Source of the DNA: Struthio camelus
Taxonomy: Eukaryota > Chordata > Aves > Struthioniformes > Struthionidae
Length of the DNA: 64,000 bases
Direction: 5' to 3'
Assembly (NCBI RefSeq): GCF_040807025.1
Contig: NC_090951.1
Span: 5,766,001-5,830,000 of the forward strand
Position numbers and translations under genes: made by a program
The notes under the pieces: generated by a model
Told to the model about the DNA's origin: nothing
Database searches by the model: none
The model's input: only the letters and a program-made list of their open reading frames with translations
In this document: one piece after another, positions 25,191 to 37,600 of the stretch
Position numbering within the stretch: position 1 is the stretch's first letter
Layout of the letters: each line of letters begins with the position of its first letter

Positions 25191-27489
25191 ACAGTGGGGG
25201 AAGTGTTTTTAATTACTGGGTTTTTTTTTATTTTATGCTCAACATTATGACCTCTTTAAAGTCAGCCTATAAGAAGGATCATCTCTCTTTCTTTTTTTTT
25301 TTTTTTGAGGTGTTATTCCCACTGTGCAATGTATCAGGTATTTTATTTTCATGAAATGATTGAATAAATGATCAAAAATAACCTTGTCAAGGAACATGGT
25401 TATAAGTGCGTTTCGTTCTTCCTTCAGCTTCAGGCTTTTAGTATTACTGATTCAGATCCCATATGTAAAGAAATATATTGAGTATGTGCGTGGGTATAAG
25501 AGGAAGCATGCCTGTTTTCCACAGCTGGCTGAAATCCAAACGTATTGTTAAATCCTGAAGCGATTCTGCCCATGAGTCATCCTTGTAGTACAGTGTGGGA
25601 GTACCGTGGCTGCGCAGGAAAGGGTGGGCTCGAAAGGAGAGCACATCGCACTATGCAGAGACTTGAAAACAAACTTTTCTATGAGGTTTACCTCAATTTA
25701 GTGGTTGTCCAGGATTTTTAAAACTTAGTTTCGAGGGCAGTCCTGAAAATCCTAGAGGAGATATCGAATGTGATACAGGTCCGTGAGTAACGGATGCTCA
25801 GCTTTCGGTTTTCATACGCTGTTGGGTTTCCTAAGTGGCTGTGCAACTCAGCTCAGTCATGGCTCTAGCAAGAGGTGCTCTCTGGTGCTATATGCCATTA
25901 GAGAGCAGATTTTACTCTAAATTTGGACTGAAACCAAGCATCAGGGCTTCAATTTGTGGCAATCTGCACTATCAGAAAAAAGACACAGGAATGAATGTCA
26001 CAAAACTAGTCACTTGGTATAGTCCCATGGTGCAGTGTGCTTTCCTGTGAATAGAAACGTCACTGTTTACTTATCTCTCTTCTCTTCAACATTCTCTTTT
26101 TAAATGTCACGGAAAGCTAAGTAGTTTGATTTTTCTGAGCAAGCTTTTAAAATCCATTTTTCTCCCATAACAGGAAATTCTTCACCATCATTTCTGTGTT
26201 TCTTCTATAGTTTTGTTGTCAAAGCCCGTATAAAAACAGTGCTATGCAATGGCCCATTTCCTTCTTCAGATGTGTTCTGAAAGTGTGTATTCTATAATAT
26301 AAAAAAGAACACCCAAGCAGTCAAATTCAGAAAAAAAAAAACCCAAACTTGTCACAAGGTGACAGCCCGATAACCTGCACTCTACCCAAATGAGAAAAAG
26401 TGTGATTCTCATTGGCTGTTGTCCCAGGGCGCCCAAAGCCAGCAGGCTTTTCCCCATTGTTTTACATTATCACTCCATTGCTTTTATCGTCTTCTTAGGT
26501 GCTGCAGTTCCTTAGCTGGTATTGCAGAAGGTCACGGAGGTCCATCAGTTCATCTCTTCTCTGTTGTACAAGACTTTCAGGCAAGGATTTTTCTCCTTCT
26601 CATCCTCTCGTAGCTTTGTAATGAAAAGCTGACTTGGAACCCACAAATCCAGTTACTTTGAAACATATATCAGATAAGGACTTGGACTTTAAGGACCATA
26701 TTGAAAAAGAAATTATTTTGATTTGGGTACAGGGGGGAAGGGGAGTCCAGGAGCATCCAGAACTCATAAAACTTTATGTTAAATATCTGCCTTATTTTCA
26801 CAAGCTTACACTGACAAAAGCTTGGCTTGAAACTGATGGACTGGTCCCTAAAAAGACCGCTAATAGAAGGCTATTTAAATTAACCCTTCGATTTGTGCAA
26901 ATTTTGTTACCTGAGCTCTTTAACATTCATGTGTTGGTTAATAGCAGCTATGGAAAGGACAAGGCAGACATCGCCCTTTTGAGATGACTGCTCACGGCCA
27001 AGAAATTCTGAATTATTCCTTTTTTAGTAAGTATCAAAATCTAGATAAGAATCGATGAGAATTGCCAGTTGATGTTTAGTTCCTTCAAAAACTGAGCCAT
27101 GCACTTAGTCTATGTGCCAAAATTTGTACAAAGAAGTTCCAGCCTCAGTGACTGTCTTACCAGGGTCTTCCATGCATATCTAAACTATTCGGCTAATTTC
27201 TTTTCCTATGAAGCTACCTGTAACAGAATATGTGAACGCTCATCACGTTTGAAAATCAGACTACACCGTCATGAGTCACAGTATTGGTTTAAGGACCATT
27301 GAACGTGCATCTACATATGCTCGTAGAAAAGTGCTTCAGTTGTGGATGCAAGTGAAATGTTTTCTTTTTTCAGTCAGAAAAAGCAAGGCTCTTGTGGCCC
27401 CTCATTTTGAATCCATTAGAGTTTTCTATAATTTATTCACATGCAGACTTTCTGTCTTGCAGTGGGTCTGCGTTTGTCACAACACCTCA

Positions 27490-27600
27490 ATTTTTCTAAT
27501 GAGCTGCTAATGAGAGGTCAATTACTTATGCAAATTAGGAAAACATTCATTGAGGAACTGTACTGAGGTAGTGTGCTACCTCATAACGTTATGATATAAA
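27490..27600. promoter_or_regulatory. Motif-dense segment: paired CTAATGAG, octamer, two palindromes (candidate)
   Basis: CTAATGAG occurs at 27,496-27,503 and 27,507-27,514, one helical turn apart. A perfect POU octamer ATGCAAAT is at 27,528-27,535. TGAGGTAG and its complement flank a 4-base loop (27,564-27,583), running into the palindrome TCATAACGTTATGA (27,581-27,594). The density suggests a conserved enhancer-like element, which is not proven. Confidence 0.3.
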
Positions 27601-27835
27601 TCATTTCAGCTTTAATGAATGTTTTACGCTTTTTCATGTTACAGCTTATTTCCTACTAGATAAAATGGCCTCAAGATGATTTTGAAATGAAAATGACTAA
27701 CTCCTCTAAAAAGTCCATCATATTGTGTTTACTAATAACTGCAGAAGAATACTTGCTTTCTGCTGTTGTTATTAAAAGTTTGCTCATGCATCAGCATCTC
27801 GCTATGAACTCTTTAGCTGACTAGAAGCAAAGGTG

Positions 27836-28035
27836 GTAGGAACACAAGGTTTGCCACGCTGAATCAGAGCAGTAATCTGTCACCTTCCCTGGGATCCCGT
27901 TTCTAGCAGTCATCTTTAGTTGGCATTGCAGAAAATAGCCATCCCATAAAGCACCCACTAGCTGTACAGTATTCCAGACTAGTACCCGGAAAGTTTCTTC
28001 CTGACCCATCTTTGCTTATCCGTAAGTGCTGGTTG
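27836..28035 (-). mobile_element. CR1-type LINE 3' fragment, reverse orientation
   Basis: GTAGGAACACAAGGTTTGCC followed by ACGCTGAATCAGAGCAGTAA is the reversed CR1 tail, and further on GGAAAGTTTCTTCCTGACCC matches the same family's 3' UTR. Confidence 0.7.
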
Positions 28036-31000
28036 AAGGTAACAGTCCCCATCAGGACTACAAGAAAACAGCCACAGTTCTCCACACCATTTCCTTCTAC
28101 CCTGAGGTCAGTGAGCTTACCCTTTGTCTTCTCAGTGAAAGACCTTCAGGAAATCCCGGTAGGTAAGAAGTTTAAATGTTAATTTTGCAGTTTGCCCTCT
28201 TCCTGTGCACCTCTTTTGCACATTTAAAGGTTTTGAAATGAATGCTATAGAAACATAGGAAAACAGGCAAAAAGAACATAAGGGACCAAGATGAATTAGG
28301 AGTTAGTTGCAGAATCATGCCGTTAAATTAAGTGCTGAAATTCAGCTGTGCGCTGGCCGAAGTTGCAGAGCAGAAGCTGTCAGGGCCAAAGAGGGGAAAG
28401 GGTTCAAGCGGAAGCATAACCAAACTTCACCAATACCCTGAGATTTCCACGGCTACGTACTGTTTCAGGGTCCAACCAGGGTGACACTGAGGTGAAACAA
28501 ACTTAAGATCTCCCTTATTCAGCTCATTAGATTATTCCATTTCCCCTGCAAGCACTGTAAGTCACAAGCAAAAGACACCCAGTTATGTGTTATGTGACGG
28601 TTCTGTTGTGCTTTCTTTTCAAACACATTCTGCACACGTGTTTTTTGTGAGCCTCATTGTGAGCACATGCTTTCCCGTCAGCTTCAGTCATTTCAGCTTT
28701 TCTGTCTGCAATACTAGTTTAAATAGGGGGAGAGAAGGCAAGTGAAAAATAAGGCCTTGAAACTAAGCAGCTCTCCGCAGAGGAGGAATGTGGCAGCTGA
28801 GTAAATGGACGCATCACATGGACGTGATTTTCTCAGTACCAAAAGTATTACTAGGTCTTTGTCCTTTCCACTTGGAACAGGGCACAGGCTGGGTGGTGGT
28901 AAAAACCTTGCTGTTGTTTGACTTAGGAGCATTCAGAGCTCATCGTTTTGGTGCAGAGAAATCCACCGTGACTACTATGGACTAAATAGGTCGGTCCAAA
29001 GTGTAGTTCTGGCATTTACACTTAATGTTTATGTTGGTTAACACTCACATTTACATCTCTAATTCTCTGGGTTCAGGACACTGAAGGTTATTCCTCTGTT
29101 TTATCACACACTGTCCCTGACTTTGCAAAGTCATTTGACACAAATCTCTGTATGCCTTAGTAACTCTCTCTTAAATATAGATACTCGTAGTTCCCTATCC
29201 CTTCCCTTCCCTATGGATGGATAAACATGTTAACAACAAGGAGGTGTCCAAATACCAATCAGAAGCAATATAATACCAGACAGATCAGGTCTACGATGAA
29301 ATAAAGAAGTGGCTTTGAATCTGTGTACCTTCTCTTTATTATCATAGCCTCTACATTGTTTGCAGGAGCTTTTTTTCTCAGGCAGCGATGAAAGGCTGAG
29401 AACAAAGTGAGTAAAATTTCCTTTTACTGCTTAAAATTCTCAGCTGATTTGGTATATCCAAAAGCTGTCTCTTTAAACAAATCACATGGTTAAAAATGCC
29501 AAGTTATAATTCAGCAACTAACTCAAAAATTGACAACTTAATCAATCAGAACCAGCCCCCCGAAAAAGAAAAAAAAATTTAAAAAAACCTTCAACCTTTC
29601 ATGCAATGTGACTAGTTGAAACTATAAAAAGATTCAGTCACTGTAGAACAAGCCTGCAGCATCAATGTTTATTAAAGTCAGGGGAACCATTTATTGACCT
29701 GGGAAATAGCAAACTACCACCAGCGCTGCTGCATTGCATTTTTATGGCTAACAAATGGAAGGTAATATTTTCCTATTCTCTTTTAATTGTGATTCCATCA
29801 AATCCAAAAAGTTAAAAGCCTCTAGATTTTTAAAGGAAAGCCCGGAGAAGGGCACTCTAGACCGTGCCTTAGTCATTCTCCCTGCTCTGACTCCTAGCAT
29901 TGGGATATATCAAATCACTGCAACATAGGATCAACTTTTTAGGCTTGCCAACAGAATAACAGACTGGTATCTGTTATCCACGCCACTTTAGGTGATGGTA
30001 GAAGATAGGGAGCTACCATTATGAAGCTGCTGCTTTTTGTAATCAAAAAGGAATTACTGTATTTATTCACACAAAGGTCACCCTGCCATCGGGACAGTCA
30101 AAAGCACTTAAAATGAATTGTCTTTTCCCAAACTGACAACAGGCACTTTCTTCAGATAAAAACATTTCTTTGCTGTTCTGGAGGTTTTGTAACTCCATTT
30201 TCCTGCAAGTACAGTTTTAAGTCATGCCTTTTCACACTGCATAAATTGTGATACTGCCCAAGGCTATTAAAGAGAAAACATGAGCAACGTGGGTCTGTGG
30301 TACCCAAATTATATGAGCTTAGCTTCTGCTGTAGGCTTTGCATACAGTTCCCCAAGCAAGGGAGAACTTGGGGTTCACCGAGGATGTAAAATACTCTGCA
30401 TATGTCAATGCTGTAACCTAAACCGATGCCAAATTTTAAAAAGGGGACTTCAAAAACTAGAAGGATGAGTCAGTACGCTCTGAGCTGACGTGCTACTCTG
30501 AGGCTGAGAGCTGTAACAAGCCCATATCCTCTGCGGATTAGGTACAAAGCAGACTGAGCAACGTACCCGGGCCGCCAGGTTATACATGCATGCATCAAAG
30601 GCTAATGAATATTGTAACAAATCCCTGGTCACCCAGGACCTTCGGAGCTGTCGATATGCTGTATGCATTAGTGGCTCAGAACTTCATGGGAACAACAGAG
30701 ATAAAAACTCAGTCCTGCACTTCAAAAACATGGGTGTCTACCGCTTGGAGAATTTCACACTATTTCTGCCCAAAGCACGGAGTACAAAACGGAGTGCATT
30801 TCTGATTCCATCCTGCTGGATACAGCACGCCGCACCTCACACAATGCTTTCAGATTTGCAAACAAATCTCCAGTAGCTCTGCCTCTCGTTTGCTCTTGCT
30901 CATTCACAGAGAACAACACATAATAGCCTCACTTAAAATATAGTAGAGGAGTTCGACACAAATGAATGACTCATCTGTCATGCTATAAGGATTTTGATTT

Positions 31001-33689
31001 TTGCAGGGAAAAAATGGCTTCAAATATTTTGAGACGTGTAAAATGGTGCTTCATATTCAAAGACCGTTCATAAGAAATCTAGACGATTGATAGAGGGTTT
31101 GAGAGACCTGTTTTGTCCTGGAATCACAATACCACAAGAATATGAAGAAATGAAAGGTTACTGGAAAAGGAACCTATGAGTTACCTCAGATTAGAGCCCA
31201 TTGGCATGAAACTAGTACACAACTGTAATTTGTATTGTTCTAAAAAGGATAACTGTTTGAATAATGTTAATGACAACTTTGATTCCACTCCTGTAATTAC
31301 TGGGGGGAGATGGGACTGCATTTCCTAGGAAGAAAAATCTTTTATCTGTTTGTTTAACATACAGTCTTTGATGAGTTGGAGCATCTTTCCCTTGAGTTAT
31401 TTTCCTGAGCATTTTTGTTTTGAAAAATAACTGAATTTTCAGGCTGAAAGCAGAGTTGCCATAGAGCTGTCAGAGCTGCGAGAGGTGTCTGATTGTCATT
31501 TCAGATGACCCTGGTGTCTTCTCTAAACCGAGCATCTTTCCCTACTTGCCTCCTCACTCTGCTCCATCTCAGAAGCAGGAATATTTTCAGGGCTAGAGTC
31601 TACTCTCACCTACCCCCCCCCCCTCAACCAGTAAATCATAGAGATTTCTGCTCTCATCAGTGGCATGTCTTCAGATTTAGCAGACAGTATAATCCAGTCC
31701 GTGAGACAGCTGATTGTTATCTATAACCTCCCCATCCACTTCAAGCGATGGGAGATGTAATCCAAAAATTTCCTTCCGACTTTTTTACAGCTGAAATACA
31801 TCAAATCCTGTGGCAGCCTTTTTACGATCTCCACTTCTCTAAATAAACATCACAGCGCCTGTACTACATTTACTGCCAAACGCTTCTGCCTTCAGGTTTG
31901 GACATGCTGAGGCAGGCATGCTGTGTTAGCTGATGTCCAAACGTACAGGACAGACGTAAGCCACGTGTCTCCGTGCAAGGCTGCGGTCCTGCACCGAGAC
32001 ACCATCAGGTCACGGGGTGCATCCAGGCTGTGGCCGCGGACCCAGAGCTCCTACTCGCCAAGGAACACATTGTGAATTATTAGACTCAGCTCCCAAAAAT
32101 TAAAGGGTTGGTGCTAGCACGCTCCTTAACATCAAAGGTACCAGGCAACCAACACGTGAAGAGGTGGCATCCAAAACAAAGTTGTAAGAGAAGTTTGCTG
32201 GAGAAATGGGTTGCAAAAATGGATGAGATGAGTCACTACACCAGCAGAACAGGAAGGAAGTTGTGACGAAGGACCTCAAACAAAGCCCCGCAAAGCAGCA
32301 GCACAAAAGCTGGACAAGTGTTGACAGATGCACAGCAGTGTATTTAGAAGGAATCACTTGAAGTACGTTCCTGGACTGTAAATTAACTGAAACTGTTCAG
32401 AAAAAAAGACCTGAGTGACACTGAAGGCCATGCAATTAAACGCAGGGCTCAAAAGCACAGCAACGATCAACACGGCAAATTGAAAATAACACCCAAAATA
32501 GCAAGATAATGGATGTACTATGCCATTATATTAATTAATAGCTCTCCCATATTGGTTTATTCCGGTCTTTCACAAAGACAAATATACTCATTCTTCGATG
32601 CATATTTGTATTTGTAAAACTCAGAACAACTGCCCAGCTTTCTTTTGTTGGAAAGAGCTGATGAATGTTAAAGAGAAAGTGAAAAAAGAAGGTATAAACC
32701 TGATGGGGCTAAATGAAGTGGGAGTTATGGGCCACGCTCACAAAGAGACTTCCTTGCTGGGGCTTTGAATTTCAGAAACACTTAAGCACTTTCAATTCAT
32801 TTTCAGACCTGGAAATGAGGGTGCTCCACCTATATGAGAATTACTTACTTAAATGCAGTTTTATCACTGTCCTAAAAGTGATTGTGGCTCTGTGTTTCAA
32901 TCATTTTAACCTATGGAGCTTAACTGTGTAATAAAGATGCCTGGATTTTGATAATTCTTCCTTCTCCTTTCCCACCGCAGGCAGGTTTTGCCCTTCGTTA
33001 TACATTTTTGTGAACTCTATTAGAATATAAATCTTTACATATGTTCTTCAAGCTCACTTTGACCTACATTTTGGATGTATGGCATTTTTTTTTCCTAGTT
33101 CGTTTTTTTGTGCACCCCAGTTCGTTACACTTTTGCACGGTGTACCCTCACTCTTCTTAGTTTATTGCCTGGTTTATATGTACTGAGCATCCAGAGAGGC
33201 CTCGGGAACCTGATTTATCAGAAGGTATATGGAAATTGTGGTACCTGCTTGTGTTTTGGAAGTCACCCGAAAATTGGGAGTCAACTGAAATTATGCCAAA
33301 GGAAATTTGGCGTAAGGATTTCTTCGTGAGCGTCCAGAGCCCAGCCTGGTAGCCTAAAGGGAGAACTGCCAAGCTCGGATTCCAAAATCGTGATTCAGGA
33401 TGAATCAATCATTTGAAGTTTTTTATAACAACTCAATTCAGTTGCTTCCCAGTTTTAATCACATGACTATTTTGCCTTTTTTTTTTTTTCCTCAAGTAAA
33501 AGCGCTTACTTTTAAAAAACGAAACCTAAACAGGTCACGCAGTCTCTCAACGCCAATATGAGCAAACTTTATATAAAATCTCCCTCCTTCCTTCCTATAA
33601 ACACCAGAAAATTATGGACAAAACTCTACACTACGCAGCGCTAATAAGAAATCCAGGATCCAGGACGCTTTTATTTAATCTTATTTTCG
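28036..33689. other. Gene-poor region upstream of the MPHOSPH6 promoter
   Basis: No exon, RNA gene or clear transposon is recognised. Composition is AT-rich until the CpG island begins. C-rich and A-rich runs occur (for example about 31,612-31,623). Confidence 0.6.
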
Positions 33690-34610
33690 CACCAGCTGGG
33701 GAAGACGGGGCCTTCCCAGGAGCGGGCCGTTGGCCGGGTACGCGGGGCGTCGAGCGCGGTTAGGGAAGGCGGCCCCAGCCCCTCGCAGGCCGTCGGGAAG
33801 GAGGGTCAAGTCCCAGCTGCGGCCATCTGCCCGCGGGGCGCTGCCCCTTCCCGCCCCGTTCGCCTCTCGCTCCCCCCCCCCCAACCCACGCAGCAACCTT
33901 ATTTCCTCGGGATTATTAAGTAAAAGCAGAGGGGCTCAGGCTCCGGCCGGCCCCCTCAGCAAGAGCAGGGCGGCGGTTCCCCAGGCCGCCGGAGCCGCCC
34001 CCGAGCGGGAGGAGCCGCGGCGCCGCCCTCCTCCTCCTCCTCCTCCTCCTCCTCCCCCCCTGCGAGGGCGGCGGCGGCGCTAGGCGAGGGCGGGGATCGG
34101 CCGCGGCCTGCTGGCGGCGCGGGCCCGGCGGCCGCCATGGCGGGCGAGGTGAAGGCCAAGCTGTCCAAGAACCTGCTGCGCATGAAGGTGAGGCGGCGGC
34201 GGCCCTCGGAGGGGACGGGGCGGGTGGGCGCGGGGGTTGCGCTGGGCCCCGGCGGCGGCGGCTGAGAGCCGGTCGGGACCGGAGCCGGGGCCGCCCTCCG
34301 CGGCCGGAGGGATCAGCGGCTGCCGCTAGGCCGGGCTGCCCCCGCTTTGTGTATTTCCACCCCCCCCCCCCAAAAAAAAAAATCCCCCCAAAATTTTTAA
34401 AAAAGATCCCCTCCGGCCATGCTGCCCCCCCCCCCCCCGCAGCCCCCCGTGTGTTTGAAACCCTGGTGAGAGGGCTCGGGGGGTTGGGGCAGGAGAGGAG
34501 CTTCCCGATGGCAGCGGAGATCTGCCTCCGGCAAGAGGGCAGCCCCGAAAAACGCTGGAGCGTCTCTTCTCGCCCTCCGGTTTCTCTGCGAGCAGGTCGT
34601 TTGTCGTGAA
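33690..34610 (+). promoter_or_regulatory. MPHOSPH6: CpG-island promoter of MPHOSPH6
   Basis: A sharp rise in GC and CpG begins near 33,690 and falls off after about 34,610, bracketing exon 1. A CCT/CTC triplet run (about 34,027-34,055) and a GCGGCGGCGGCG tract lie just before the ATG. I see no clear TATA box close upstream, which fits a broad housekeeping promoter. The exact start of transcription cannot be fixed from sequence alone. It is probably within about 100 bases of the ATG. Confidence 0.85.
34137..34187 (+). CDS. MPHOSPH6: MPHOSPH6 coding exon 1
   Basis: Encodes residues 1-17, ending in RMK. The donor is AAG|GTGAGG and the exon ends in phase 0. It sits inside the CpG island. Confidence 0.96.
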
Positions 34611-37600
34611 TAAAAACGATTAGACTTCTTCCCTTCCCTTTCTATTATGTTAATACTGCTTGCCTTATTTCAGGGAGCTTTTACCCTTGATACTTCTGTG
34701 CTTGGTTGTGTGTGTGTGTGTGTGTGTGTGTTCTGGTTTTTTTTTTTTTTTCGGTCAGTTTGCATTGAACGTGGGGTTTTAACCACCTTTCCCTTCCCTT
34801 CTGCCAACCCATGAACGCCAAGGCCATCAGTAAAATAAAATAGTGAGCTACCCGTTACCCTTGGAGTTGTGACCCTCGTGTCAAGGCTGATGTGAAGCGA
34901 GTCTCCGCTTGCCGGCCCGTGGCTTCTGGTTCACATCGTGTAACGCAGCCCCTAATTCAGCAGAGTGCATCCCGCTGTGATTGATGGCCCTCTTTTTCTG
35001 GAAAACAACCAGTACAAGTTGCTATTAATTGGGGTTTTTTTGTTTTTTTTTTAAGTTCATTAAACATTTGTAAGTGGCTGAGCCCTTGTGGCTTCTTGAT
35101 TGTGGTGTTTTACCTAAGCGTGTTTTTTTTCCCCACATGTATATTTGAGAGCATAGTTCCCATTTTTCGCAAGATGCCAGCGGAAAGGAGTTTATCTTCC
35201 ATGTAAAATGGACTCTGCTACAGAGGGATGGTGGAATATTAACAGATTCTGCTAGCGAAAGACTAAAATTGGTGCGCAGAGGGAACCAGACATAACGTTC
35301 CTTATTTTTCAAAGCGAGTAGATGATGCACTTAGTTAGCCAGCAGCGCGTGGCAGAGGAGGACTCCTTTTGCCTGGATTGCATTTGATACTTTCTTTTTA
35401 AGTGAAATTCCTGCTACTGGTTTTGCCAGTTTATTAAGCCTCGGGAGATTTTGGCAGCCAGTTTTCAGATGCCTCTCTTGAAAGGCTGTGGAGAACAGGC
35501 ATGCGAGTGCAGCGCCATGACAATTGCTGGTTTAGTATGAGCAGTAGGTCCGCTTTGAAGAGATGAATAGGCTTTGCAAAGGCCATACATAACCCATTTT
35601 TATTTAGCATTTTCCTTCTACAGATCTCCTTGTTTACCAGTATTTTAATTAATCGTGTAAGAGTTGCCTCTGCAGGTATTGTCACCATTCTAAGGGCAGG
35701 TTCCCAGTGAACTGGGCCCAGAAGGTGGTGTGGTCAGTGGCAGTGCTGTTGAAGCCCCTTGCATTAATTGCCGGACTCCACGACTTGCCTCGTGGTGTCA
35801 CAGCGTGGCTCACGCTTCTGATTCTTGCACCGTTTGATCCAGGTTCCATTATTCGGGTAAACTGATCCAGGAAACACTCAGCTAATGACTTGCGTGTTCT
35901 GTGTCTACCACAATTGGTATCTTTTAATTCATTCATGCGTGTTTACATTGTAGATAAATATGATCACATTTTTTTATCTAGTTATTCCCTGTGGTAATCT
36001 GTAGGAACATAATCTTTAAAATGTAGTGTAAAATGATTATTTAATTGGGTGCGTGTAACAAAATTTCTCCTGTTGAGACTTCTGACTGGCTAACCAATTT
36101 CCATGAGCGGTATGGTTTTCCACATGATAGATTCCCATATTTTCCTCAAGTAGATACTGCAATTTTAATTGGAAAGCTTTGACATGTTTTGGGCCGACTC
36201 AGAAAACAAAAATCAATTTTTCTTTCATTAACTTGTACACGTGGATGCAAATAGAAATATAAATGGGAAAGGAGACACTGGCACTGTATTGGCTTTTACT
36301 TCAGGATTTTTTGTTTCATGTTGCTGTGGGCATTTTGTAAAGTCTGAAAGGGGGGGGGGTATATATTTTTTCTTTTTTTAATAAGCTCAGTGACACGGGA
36401 GCTGTGTGTGAGAGGCGTTTAGGGATGCCTTCCTGGGCCTTACCCCCAAGCCAAGGCTATTCTAGCTGGGACCAAAAGTATGTCAGAGCCTCTGCTACCA
36501 CTCAAGGTACAGATGTGCCCCACTGGCTTGTTAACAGTCAGCCTGCAGGCTTATCTAAACACAGGAGTGGTGCTGCTTTAAATGAGAGGGGTAGAATTAG
36601 TTGATATGAGATTCCTGTGCAGCGGTGCACATGCCGTTATACAGGTATGCTTTGATGGCCACATAGCAATTTTTGTACAGGTATGTGTATAAAATTTACT
36701 GATAGACTAGCCTCTTGCTGGGAATTGTGTTGCTATAAATGTGTAGCCCAGACAGATAAGGTTATTCAAAGGCTTTCTGTAGACTCAAAGGGAGGTCCCA
36801 GCTCCTAGGGATGTGAGAATATAAGGGTTATTACTGTAAAGCTGTGAAGAGTTCTCCTTTCTCTAGCGTGTTTGGTGAAATGGGTTAACATTGTTGATGC
36901 TTAAATTGGCAGTCAGCTCAGGCACTTGAGCTGATGCAAATGGAAATAGAAGGGGTGTTTCACGTATCTCAGATGTGTAGGTTTGCTCTCTCAGCAGTCT
37001 GTCATGGGCTGTGAGAGATGCCCTCTCCTACTCCCAGCTGTGAAGGAGGTTACAGCTTCTATCCGCCTGTTCCCACCCTCTGCCGAAGGTGATAGCCGAA
37101 GGAGCGATTCTGAGGAGTGTCCTTAGATTAGGAGCTGTCTTACCTTAAACTATTTCTCTTATAAACTCAACTAACTCGGCAGACTTTCCCTGATGTGAAT
37201 TAGCAAGTGCTAAAGCATACCGCTTTATGGGTAGATTGGTGGGTTATTGATGAGAAGTTGGATTGGGTAGCAGCTTCCTTTTACACAGCTGGATGCAGAG
37301 GACTACTTCTTTTCATAGCCTTAGTTACTCTTTTCACTTATAAAGGCATGTTTTTAGCCTTCTGGGTTATAAAGGAAAATGTGTGTGTAAAGTAAAAGCT
37401 GAAGTTTTGGAAAACAAGAGGAAGATGATTGAAAGTATAGGCGTTTCAAAAAGTCGCCAGCCTAGTATGGCTGAGCCCCGGCTCAGAACTCCAATGCCAT
37501 TTGTACGGATGGTAATATTTATATTATTAAATTTTCTCCAGCCTCTGCTGAAACATGAGAAGAATCTTAGCAAAGTTGAGGGGTTGTGGGATACAACGAT

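Larger units (their letters stand above)
23281..27489. other. Gene-poor region
   Basis: No exon is recognised. Contains a homeodomain-site cluster (23,725-23,775) and long homopolymer runs (25,081-25,088 C; 25,161-25,190 T/G; about 25,291-25,305 T). Confidence 0.6.

Noticed and set aside
27564-27583. TGAGGTAG hairpin as a let-7-like microRNA
   Set aside because: Only the 8-base seed-like string is shared. The stem is 8 bp with a 4-base loop and lacks the 22-nt duplex of a precursor.
31896-31942. 10-bp perfect inverted repeat GTTTGGACAT/ATGTCCAAAC
   Set aside because: With a 27-base loop, one or two such pairs are expected by chance in 64 kb, and nothing else supports a function.
34360-34438. 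C- and A-runs in MPHOSPH6 intron 1 as a functional element
   Set aside because: Plain homopolymers in a CpG-island intron. No recognisable signal beyond low complexity.
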